This document shows, in pieces, positions 45,176 through 52,010 of a stretch of 57,803 nt of DNA (the first letter of the stretch is position 1; each line of letters begins with the position of its first letter). Under the pieces are notes generated by a model, which worked only from the letters and a program-made list of their open reading frames with translations, was not told where the DNA came from and ran no database searches. The position numbers and the translations under genes are program-made. Source of the DNA: Candidatus Omnitrophota bacterium (GTDB taxonomy: Bacteria > Omnitrophota > Gorgyraeia > 2-01-FULL-45-10); contig JAQVUX010000005.1 in NCBI GenBank assembly GCA_028699255.1, positions 108,548 to 166,350 of the forward strand, read 5' to 3'.

Positions 45176-45739
45176 TTATATCTCTAAGAAATTTTTCAAC
45201 AGCTTCTTGCCCTCGAGCGTCAGGATCGATTCGGGATGGAACTGGACGCCGTAAATGGGGTATTTTTTATGCTGTAACCCCATTATTTCTTTTGCTTTAG
45301 TTTCCGCCGTTATCGTAAGCGCGCCCGGAAAACTCTTTCTCTCGATAAGGAGCGAGTGGTACCTGGTCGCGTCGAAAGGATTCTTCAAGCCTTTGAATAT
45401 ACCTTTGCCTTTATGGTATATCTTCGACGTCTTGCCGTGCATAAGCGACTTCGCGCCGACGATCCTGCCGCCGAATACCTCGCCTATCGCCTGGTGGCCG
45501 AGGCATACGCCGAGTATCGGCGTCGTAGCGCCGAACCGGCGGATAACGTCTTCCGAGACACCCGCGTCCTTCGGCTCGCCGGGGCCGGGGGAGATAAGTA
45601 TCTTGTCGGGCGAGAGCTTCGTTATCGCGTCTATCGTTATCTTGTCGTTCCTGTAAACTTCAAGATCCGCGCCCAGCTCGCCCAGATACTGGACGAGGTT
45701 ATACGTAAATGAATCGTAATTGTCGATGACTAAGATCAT
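45176..45739 (-). CDS. trpG: anthranilate synthase glutamine amidotransferase subunit
   Basis: Class I glutamine amidotransferase of 187 aa. The nucleophile is in [11 protein letters not shown], and GPGEPKDAG and FHPESILT supply the oxyanion and His-Glu parts. It could also serve p-aminobenzoate synthesis (PabA). It overlaps trpE by 4 bp. The last four codons (LEI and stop) appear to come from the inserted island. Confidence 0.94.
   Translation of the reverse strand: MILVIDNYDSFTYNLVQYLGELGADLEVYRNDKITIDAITKLSPDKILISPGPGEPKDAGVSEDVIRRFGATTPILGVCLGHQAIGEVFGGRIVGAKSLMHGKTSKIYHKGKGIFKGLKNPFDATRYHSLLIERKSFPGALTITAETKAKEIMGLQHKKYPIYGVQFHPESILTLEGKKLLKNFLEI
45188..45211. repeat. att-like direct repeat, right copy in the trpG 3' end
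   Basis: The 24-bp sequence encodes GKKLLKNF of TrpG on the minus strand and equals 41806-41829. Confidence 0.8.
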
Positions 45740-47214
45740 TCTATCCCCTCTTCCGCCATCTCTATCGCGCGAACGAGCGCGCGGGCCTTATTGACCGTCT
45801 CCTGATATTCCTTCGCGGGAACGGAATCGGCCACGATCCCGCCGCCGGCCTGTATGTACGCCGTCCTGCCTTTTACGAGGATCGTCCTTATCGTGATACA
45901 GCAATCGAGGTTCCCGGAAAAACTGAAATAACCCACGCTCCCGGCGTACGTTTTGCGGCGAACGTTTTCGAGCGAATCTATTATCTCCATCGCCCGCACC
46001 TTCGGGGCTCCGGTGACAGTGCCGGCTGGGAATGTCGCGCGTATGACGTCGAACATATCCTTGCCTTTGGTCAGCCGTCCCGAGACGTCGCTTACTATAT
46101 GCATCACGTGCGAATATTTTTCTATGGTCATGAGCTCTGAAACGCGCACCGACTTAAAATCGCAGACCCTGCCGATATCGTTACGGCCGAGATCGACGAG
46201 CATTATGTGCTCGGCGCGCTCTTTCGGATCGGCCAGAAGCTCCTTCATAAGTTTAGAATCCTCTTCGTCGCTTGTCCCGCGCCTTCTCGTCCCGGCGATC
46301 GGCCTCAACTCGACCTTGCCTTCTTCGCATCTGACCATAACCTCTGGCGACGATCCGACGAGCGAGAATGAACCTAATCTCAGATAATACATGTACGGCG
46401 ACGGATTTATCGACCGTAGCGCCCTGTATATCTGGAATGGATGCGCCGACACCGGTATCTCGAACCTCTGGGACGGTACGACCTGTATAATATCGCCCTT
46501 CTTTATATAAACTTTGGCTTTACGCACCAGCTCCTCAAAAGCCTTTTTGGTAAAATTGGATTTTATTTTAGGAAATATTTTACGCGGCTTCGCGGAGCGG
46601 TAAGAACGCTCCGAAGACGGCGCCTTCAGGTCGCGGATGAGTTTGTCGATCTTCTTCACAGCCTCTTCGTATGCTTTCGCCGGGTCGCCTTTTATGTGGG
46701 CGTTCGACACGACCTTTATCTTGTGATCGACATGGTCGAATATAAGGATCGTATCCGTCATCATCAAAAGCGAATCCGGCACTTTCAGGTCGTCGGGATT
46801 CTTGTTCGGCAATTTCTCCATAAACCGCACCATGTCATATCCGAAAAATCCTACGAACCCGCCGGAGAACCTCGGCAGTCCCGGAACATTCACGGCCTTG
46901 TACGGCTTTAGAAGTTTTTTAAGTTCTTCGATGGGATCCATCACGAGGAAGCTTTTAACGGCCTTGCCTTCTCGGATCGTGACCCTGTTGCCTTCGCTCG
47001 AAAAGACCAGAGAAGGCGAACTGCCGAGAAACGAATACCTCGCGATCCTCTCCCCGCCCTCGACCGATTCCAAAAGGAACGAATAATCACCGCGGTCTAT
47101 TTTCGTATAACATGACAGCGGCGTCTCAAAATCGGCCATGATCTCCGCATATACGGGTATCAGATTGCCTTTTTTAGCCAGCGCCATGAACTCTTTTTTC
47201 GTCGGATGATACAT
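45736..47214 (-). CDS. trpE: anthranilate synthase component I
   Basis: Chorismate-using enzyme of 492 aa. The C-terminal catalytic domain has [40 protein letters not shown] and the [17 protein letters not shown] block. The Trp-feedback motif LLES is in the N-terminal part ([14 protein letters not shown]). A short segment [12 protein letters not shown] between the two domains is encoded by a palindrome (CGGAGCG with CGCTCCG) and looks like extra residues. It follows hisI after a palindromic repeat. Confidence 0.93.
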   Translation of the reverse strand: MYHPTKKEFMALAKKGNLIPVYAEIMADFETPLSCYTKIDRGDYSFLLESVEGGERIARYSFLGSSPSLVFSSEGNRVTIREGKAVKSFLVMDPIEELKKLLKPYKAVNVPGLPRFSGGFVGFFGYDMVRFMEKLPNKNPDDLKVPDSLLMMTDTILIFDHVDHKIKVVSNAHIKGDPAKAYEEAVKKIDKLIRDLKAPSSERSYRSAKPRKIFPKIKSNFTKKAFEELVRKAKVYIKKGDIIQVVPSQRFEIPVSAHPFQIYRALRSINPSPYMYYLRLGSFSLVGSSPEVMVRCEEGKVELRPIAGTRRRGTSDEEDSKLMKELLADPKERAEHIMLVDLGRNDIGRVCDFKSVRVSELMTIEKYSHVMHIVSDVSGRLTKGKDMFDVIRATFPAGTVTGAPKVRAMEIIDSLENVRRKTYAGSVGYFSFSGNLDCCITIRTILVKGRTAYIQAGGGIVADSVPAKEYQETVNKARALVRAIEMAEEGIE

Positions 47215-47235
47215 CTAATTACCTCTTAACCCTAC

Positions 47236-47272
47236 AACCTACGCGGTAACCGCGTAGGTTACCGCGTAGGTT
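47236..47272. repeat. compact palindromic repeat between hisI and trpE
   Basis: AACCTACGCGGT (47236-47247) pairs with ACCGCGTAGGTT (47249-47260), and the latter is repeated at 47261-47272. The hisI stop TAA (47259-47261) is built from the junction of two half-copies. Confidence 0.85.
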
Positions 47273-47654
47273 GATTATAAACGGTTTTCGGGTCGAAAAT
47301 ACGCTTGCCGATAATTTCGAACTGCCCGTCTTTTTTCAATCTCCTGAAATAACACGTAAAATATCCTTCATGACATGCGGCGCGTTCCTGGTCGACCATA
47401 AAAAGAAGCGAGTTACCTTCGCAATCGATCGCCAGCGATTTGACCGCCTGCGTGCAACCGCTCGTCTCGCCTTTTAACATAAGCCGCCCCTTTGAGCGCC
47501 TGAATACGTATATCTTGCCCGCCTCAAGCGTCTTTAAAAGCGCGTCGCGGTTCATGTAACATAGTGTCAGCACTTCTTTGGTCTTTTCGTCCTGTATGAT
47601 GGATGGTATCAATCCTTTATCGTCGAATTTTATTAATTCTAAAATCTTATCCAT
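47259..47654 (-). CDS. hisI: phosphoribosyl-AMP cyclohydrolase
   Basis: I choose the ATG at 47654 (MDKILELIKFDDKG), which has AAGGAGATAT upstream. The reading from 47705 would translate a palindromic repeat. The 131-residue protein has the GETSGC motif (Cys for the usual His), DCEGN and ACHEGYFTC, the metal-binding Cys/His cluster. There is no HisE domain. The last residues (QPTR) and the stop codon lie in a palindromic repeat. Confidence 0.9.
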   Translation of the reverse strand: MDKILELIKFDDKGLIPSIIQDEKTKEVLTLCYMNRDALLKTLEAGKIYVFRRSKGRLMLKGETSGCTQAVKSLAIDCEGNSLLFMVDQERAACHEGYFTCYFRRLKKDGQFEIIGKRIFDPKTVYNQPTR

Positions 47655-47672
47655 ATATCTCCTTGTTTTATC

Positions 47673-47742
47673 CGTCATTGCGAGGGTGCGAAGCACCCGA
47701 AACAATCTCGCTTTAGATTGCTTCGCTTCGCTCGCAATGACG
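47673..47742. repeat. extragenic palindrome of the GTCATTGCGAG...CTCGCAATGAC type
   Basis: CGTCATTGCGAG and CTCGCAATGACG are perfect 12-bp terminal arms, with an inner GGTGCGAAGCACC hairpin and the AGATTGCTTCGC core. It lies between hisF and hisI. A related copy lies inside alaS at 53762-53857. Confidence 0.85.
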
Positions 47743-47747
47743 TGCTT

Positions 47748-48524
47748 TTAAATCCTGACTTCCACTTTCCTCTTCCTTAGATATCTCTTAGCATCCATTA
47801 TCGAATATTCCCGGAAATGGAATATCGAAGCCGCGAGCACCGCGTCCGCTTTACCGTCCGTCAACGCCTCATAAAGATGCTCGAGCTCGCCCGCCCCGCC
47901 CGAAGCTATCACTGGAATACCTACCGATTCGCTTATCTCCCTGGTTAGCGGAATATCGTAGCCGGCCTTTGTGCCGTCATAGTCCATGCTCGTCAGAAGT
48001 ATTTCACCGGCGCCAAGTGTCTCCATCTTCTTCGCCCATTTGACGGCATCGAGGCCCGTCGGCGTCCTGCCGCCATTTATGAAAACCTCCCACCCGGACG
48101 TCTTACGCCGGACGCTTTGCGCTTTGCGCCGCGCGTCAATCGCGACAACGATGCACTGACTGCCAAACCTGGACGAGGATCTCCGTATAAGCGCAGGATC
48201 CTTAACCGCCGCCGTATTTATCGAAACTTTGTCGCACCCGGCGTTCAGAAGAGCCCGTATGTCGTCTATGGAACGGATACCTCCGCCGACTGTAAACGGC
48301 AGAAAAACCGTCTCCGCGACTTTGCGCGCCAGCTCAAGCGTTGTATTCCTTTTCTCATGGCTGGCGGTAATATCAAGGAATATAAGCTCGTCGGCGAGCG
48401 CCTTATCATAATAACGCGCGTTCTCGACCGCCCCGCCCGCGTCGCGAAGATTGACGAAATTCACACCCTTCACCACGCGGCCGTCCTTTATGTCGAGGCA
48501 CGGGATTATTCTTTTTGTGAGCAT
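47748..48524 (-). CDS. hisF: imidazole glycerol phosphate synthase cyclase subunit
   Basis: TIM barrel of 258 aa with [19 protein letters not shown] containing the catalytic Asp, [23 protein letters not shown] and [10 protein letters not shown] with the second catalytic Asp. A short insertion ([11 protein letters not shown]) follows VAIDARR, encoded by GC-rich short repeats. It pairs with HisH. It overlaps hisA by 19 bp. Confidence 0.95.
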   Translation of the reverse strand: MLTKRIIPCLDIKDGRVVKGVNFVNLRDAGGAVENARYYDKALADELIFLDITASHEKRNTTLELARKVAETVFLPFTVGGGIRSIDDIRALLNAGCDKVSINTAAVKDPALIRRSSSRFGSQCIVVAIDARRKAQSVRRKTSGWEVFINGGRTPTGLDAVKWAKKMETLGAGEILLTSMDYDGTKAGYDIPLTREISESVGIPVIASGGAGELEHLYEALTDGKADAVLAASIFHFREYSIMDAKRYLRKRKVEVRI

Positions 48525-49240
48525 ACTTTTATCGCTTCCGTAAGGTCTATCCTGCCTTCATACAGCGCCTTGCCGATTATCATGCCTTCCAACCCGTCGG
48601 AGGCCAGCATCTTCAATTTTTTTACATCTTCAATAGTCGTAACGCCGCCGGCGGCTACTACCCTGGCGCGCGGCACAGCCAGTATCCCTCTTAAGCTATA
48701 TATGTTCGGCCCTTCCATCATCCCATCCTTCGAGATATCGGTATAATTGACAGCGGTTATTCCGAAATCGACCGCTTCCTTCACAAGATCGACCGCTTTG
48801 ATATCCGTCTTCTGCACCCACCCTTTTGTGTGGACCATGCCGTCTTTCGCATCCACACTTATAACGACCATCTCCCGAAAATCGCTCTTTGAGATGGACG
48901 CCAGGAATCCGACATCGAGCGCGCTGGTTCCGATACAGACTTTCTCGATACCGGTATCGAGAACGCGTTCTATGGTTCCCAGATCCCGTATCCCGCCGCC
49001 CAGTTCAACACTAATCCCGGGCAGAGCCCGCACGATCTCGCTAACAGCCTTCAGGTTCTTTAGCTCTCCTTCCAGCGCGCCGTCCAGATCTACGACGTGT
49101 ATAAGCTTCGCGCCGCAGGACGCCCACTTTCGGGCCATCTCAACCGGCGATGACGAATAGACTGTCTCCGCATCAGCCCTGCCCTGTGTAAGCCGGACCA
49201 CCTTACCGGCTTTAATATCTATCGCGGGTATTACCAGCAT
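48506..49240 (-). CDS. hisA: phosphoribosylformimino-5-aminoimidazole carboxamide ribotide isomerase
   Basis: TIM barrel of 244 aa. [18 protein letters not shown] carries the first catalytic Asp, [19 protein letters not shown] and [15 protein letters not shown] (second Asp) follow. It lies between hisH and hisF as in many his operons. Confidence 0.95.
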   Translation of the reverse strand: MLVIPAIDIKAGKVVRLTQGRADAETVYSSSPVEMARKWASCGAKLIHVVDLDGALEGELKNLKAVSEIVRALPGISVELGGGIRDLGTIERVLDTGIEKVCIGTSALDVGFLASISKSDFREMVVISVDAKDGMVHTKGWVQKTDIKAVDLVKEAVDFGITAVNYTDISKDGMMEGPNIYSLRGILAVPRARVVAAGGVTTIEDVKKLKMLASDGLEGMIIGKALYEGRIDLTEAIKVCSQKE

Positions 49241-49247
49241 TCACGCC

Positions 49248-49871
49248 TCATAATTTTACGAAATTTTTCAATATCTTAAGTCCCAGCGCCTGGCTCTTCT
49301 CCGGATGGAACTGGAAAGCGTAGACATTATCCCGGCATACACCGGAAACAAAATCACCGCCGTAATCCGTTGTAGTGAGAATTATGCTTTTGTCTTTCGG
49401 CCGTACATAATACGAATGCACGAAATACATATAAGCTCCGTCGGCAACTCCTCTTAATATTTCCGGATTTTTCGTTTTTATTTTTCCATTCTTCGCTATA
49501 TTATTCCATCCCATGTGCGGAACTTTAAACGCAGAACTTTTGAATTTGAACTTTTTCGACTCCCCCTCAAAAACACACAACCCTTTGACGCCCGGTGCCT
49601 CTTCACTCTTCGTGAACAATAACTGTAAGCCGAGGCACAGACCGAGAAAAGGCTTCCCTTCAGCTATAGCTTCCCTGATCGGCGCGACAAGTTTAAGCTT
49701 TTTAAGTTCCTTCATCGCCGAGCCGAACGCGCCGACACCCGGGAAGACGACCTTATCGCACTTCTCTATATCTTTCGGATCCGAGGTAACTTTCGTCCGG
49801 CCGCCGGCAACCTGGAGCGCCTTTTCGACACTGCGCAGGTTACCCATCCTGTAGTCGATGATTGCTATCAA
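49248..49871 (-). CDS. hisH: imidazole glycerol phosphate synthase glutamine amidotransferase subunit
   Basis: 207 residues with IIDYRMGNLRSVEKAL, PGVGAFGSAM, the nucleophile in GLCLGLQLLF and the His-Glu part in FQFHPEKSQ. It supplies ammonia to HisF. It overlaps hisB by 4 bp. Confidence 0.95.
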   Translation of the reverse strand: MIAIIDYRMGNLRSVEKALQVAGGRTKVTSDPKDIEKCDKVVFPGVGAFGSAMKELKKLKLVAPIREAIAEGKPFLGLCLGLQLLFTKSEEAPGVKGLCVFEGESKKFKFKSSAFKVPHMGWNNIAKNGKIKTKNPEILRGVADGAYMYFVHSYYVRPKDKSIILTTTDYGGDFVSGVCRDNVYAFQFHPEKSQALGLKILKNFVKL

Positions 49872-50476
49872 TCTATAGTCCCTTTAGTCGACGGCACGCC
49901 CTTGCGTCGTGCGTCTATCTGAGTCGCTTCGTCTATCGCTATACCGAGAGCTTTAAATAGCGCCTCAAGCACGTGATGAGTGTCCTCTCCCGCGTAGACT
50001 TCGGCGTGGAGATTTATATTGGCGCTCTTGGCAAATGTGTCGAAAAAATCTTTACCTTCTTCGATGGTATACCCCTCGGAGGGAAACGTGTTCGAATACG
50101 GCGGCGTCTTCCACAGGAACGCGTATCTTCCGCCTATGTCGACCCTCACTTTGGCCGCCGCCTGATCCATCGGCACTTCTTTAGCGCCGTAGCGCCGGAT
50201 ACCCTTACAATCCCCGAGAGCTTCTTTGAACGCCTTGCCGAGACATATCGCGACGTCCTCATTGGTGTGGTGCGCGTCCACCTGCAGGTCGCCCTTCGCC
50301 CTGAGCGTGAGATCGAATAGCCCGTGGAACGCGAAGAGCGTAAGCATGTGATCCAGGAAGCCTATACCCGTCTTTATATCCGTCTTGCCGGAGCCGTCGA
50401 TGACGAGCTTCCCGGATATATCCGTCTCGGTAGTTTTACGTTTAATGTTCGCGCCGCGTATCTTCTTTGCCATCAT
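49868..50476 (-). CDS. hisB: imidazoleglycerol-phosphate dehydratase
   Basis: Monofunctional dehydratase of 202 aa. It has GIGFLDHMLTLFAFHGLFDL, DAHHTNEDVAICLG with Mn-binding His residues, DMGGRY-like VDIGGRYAFLW, and DTHHVLEALFKALG. There is no phosphatase half. It is separated from hisD by 260 bp of repeats, so a separate mRNA processing or promoter site may exist there. Confidence 0.95.
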   Translation of the reverse strand: MMAKKIRGANIKRKTTETDISGKLVIDGSGKTDIKTGIGFLDHMLTLFAFHGLFDLTLRAKGDLQVDAHHTNEDVAICLGKAFKEALGDCKGIRRYGAKEVPMDQAAAKVRVDIGGRYAFLWKTPPYSNTFPSEGYTIEEGKDFFDTFAKSANINLHAEVYAGEDTHHVLEALFKALGIAIDEATQIDARRKGVPSTKGTID

Positions 50477-50555
50477 AAACTCCCATGTTAACAGTCAATA
50501 ACTTCTACTCTCCGTTTATTCAAACCTTTCTGCAATTAACCGCGTACCTCATGCC

Positions 50556-50604
50556 TAACCGCGTAGGTTGGCCAGTTATTTTACTCAAATAACCTACGCG
50601 GTTA
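50556..50604. repeat. palindromic repeat between hisD and hisB
   Basis: A full 49-bp copy with arms TAACCGCGTAGGTT / AACCTACGCGGTTA and loop GGCCAGTTATTTTACTCAAA, the same type as those beside mlaF and ispD. A half-copy (TTAACCGCGTACC) precedes it. Confidence 0.9.
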
Positions 50605-50634
50605 TCCCGCTACAATCCTTTGTTAACTTCCTCC

Positions 50635-50720
50635 GCGCTGATAACCTCAGAGGCGCTGATAACATAGGCGCTGATAACCTCCGAGGTGGAACCAGTTTAA
50701 GTAATTCCTCCTCGGAGGTT
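50635..50720. repeat. triple GCGCTGATAAC direct repeat ending in a hairpin
   Basis: GCGCTGATAAC occurs at 50635, 50653 and 50668. The last copy leads into an 11-bp perfect inverted repeat AACCTCCGAGG (50676-50686) / CCTCGGAGGTT (50710-50720). It is a different palindrome family from the CGCGTAGG type, but it shares the AACCT start. Confidence 0.7.
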
Positions 50721-50736
50721 GGCACCGGTCTCTCAT

Positions 50737-51957
50737 CTATTCAAACCTTACCTTCACCGAATCCAGATGCTTTGTAAGCCTTTCGATCCCCGCCACCTTT
50801 TCAAGCGGCTCTCTTACCTTCTCAAGCGCTTTCTTTGTGTACGAAATAATGTGCGAGCTCTTATAAAAATCGGACACGCCCAGCCCTGAGAAGAACCTCG
50901 CGCTACCTCCGGTCGGAAGCACATGGCTGGGGCCCGCGACATAATCACCTACAGCGACCGGCGTGTAAGGGCCCAGGAATATAGCGCCTGCGTTCGTTAT
51001 CTTTTTAGCAACCTTTTTCGGATTATTCGTCAGTATCTGCAGATGCTCGGCCGCGAGCATATTCGCGATATCGGCGGCCTCGTCCATATTTTTAACCAGA
51101 ATAACGTACCCTTTTACATTCTCCCGTTTTAATGTCTGCGCGACACGTTTAGAATTCGTTATAAGTATCGACAATCCCATGAAATGCTCGCTCTGCGCCT
51201 CGAGGTCGGCGCGGATAAAATTGATGTTCGACTGGTGATTCGCGATTATCACAACCTCCGTCGGACCTGCCAGCATATCGATATCGCAGTATCCAAATAC
51301 CTGTCTCTTCGCTTCGGTAACGTACGCGTTGCCCGGGCCGACTATCTTGTCTACCTTCGGCACCGACTTTGTGCCGAACGCCAGCGCCGCTATCGCCTGC
51401 GCGCCACCTATCTTATATATCTCGTCGACCTTCAAGAGATCCGCCACTACGAGAATGTGCGGATCGACCGACTTGTACTGGTTCGGCGGCGTCACGAGGA
51501 TCGTCTTCTTTACTCCCGCCATCTTTGCTGGTATCACGGTCATGTAGACACTCGATACGAGAGGCACCGTGCCGCTCGGCACATACACCCCGACGCGTTC
51601 GAGCGGCATCACCTGCTCGCCCAGCAGAACGCCGTCGGCGTCTTTTATCTTCCATGATTTCTTAAGCTGTTTTTTGTAAAATTTCTGGACGTTCTCCAGA
51701 ACGACCTTCAGAGTAGAAACAAACTCCGGCTTTATATCCTGATAAGCGCCGGACGTCTCGCAGGCTGATACCTTTAATTCTTTAGGTAAAAGCTTCACGT
51801 TGTCGAACTTTTTGGTGTATTTTATAACAGCTTCATCGCCCGAGACCTTCACGTTCTCGACTATCTTTCTCACGCTCTCCGTAACACGCTTATTGCGTCC
51901 GGAATTGCGATCGCAAAGTTTCTGGAACTGTTTACTACCAACCTTGACAAGTTTCAT
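50737..51957 (-). CDS. hisD: histidinol dehydrogenase
   Basis: NAD-dependent zinc enzyme of 406 aa for the last two steps of histidine synthesis. The ATG at 51957 (MKLVKVGSK) follows a GGAGGT site at the right distance. The longer reading from 51972 would use TTG. PSGTVPLVSSVYMTVIPA, VGPGNAYVTEAKR, LAGPTEVV, AQSEHFMG and AEHLQI are family motifs containing the zinc ligands. It heads the his gene run. Confidence 0.95.
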   Translation of the reverse strand: MKLVKVGSKQFQKLCDRNSGRNKRVTESVRKIVENVKVSGDEAVIKYTKKFDNVKLLPKELKVSACETSGAYQDIKPEFVSTLKVVLENVQKFYKKQLKKSWKIKDADGVLLGEQVMPLERVGVYVPSGTVPLVSSVYMTVIPAKMAGVKKTILVTPPNQYKSVDPHILVVADLLKVDEIYKIGGAQAIAALAFGTKSVPKVDKIVGPGNAYVTEAKRQVFGYCDIDMLAGPTEVVIIANHQSNINFIRADLEAQSEHFMGLSILITNSKRVAQTLKRENVKGYVILVKNMDEAADIANMLAAEHLQILTNNPKKVAKKITNAGAIFLGPYTPVAVGDYVAGPSHVLPTGGSARFFSGLGVSDFYKSSHIISYTKKALEKVREPLEKVAGIERLTKHLDSVKVRFE

Positions 51958-52010
51958 CCCGTAGACCTCCAATTAGCCGTAGAGGAAATTCACCCCCTAC
52001 CGCCGGGTTA

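Larger units (their letters stand above)
41806..45211 (-). mobile_element. restriction-modification island inserted in the 3' end of trpG
   Basis: A 24-bp exact direct repeat bounds the segment: 41806-41829 and 45188-45211 (starts GAAATTTTTCAAC, ends TTCTTGCC). The right copy is within the last codons of the working trpG ([11 protein letters not shown] stop). The left copy still encodes [11 protein letters not shown] followed by TAA, an alternative trpG ending. The unit is 3,382 bp and carries four ORFs but no integrase. The arrangement matches insertion at an att-like core that restored the gene end with element DNA. Confidence 0.75.

Noticed and set aside
47655-47705. Longer N-terminus of hisI
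   Set aside because: The added residues (MFRVLRTLAMTDKTRRY) translate the GTCATTGCGAG palindrome. The ATG at 47654 has AAGGAGATAT.
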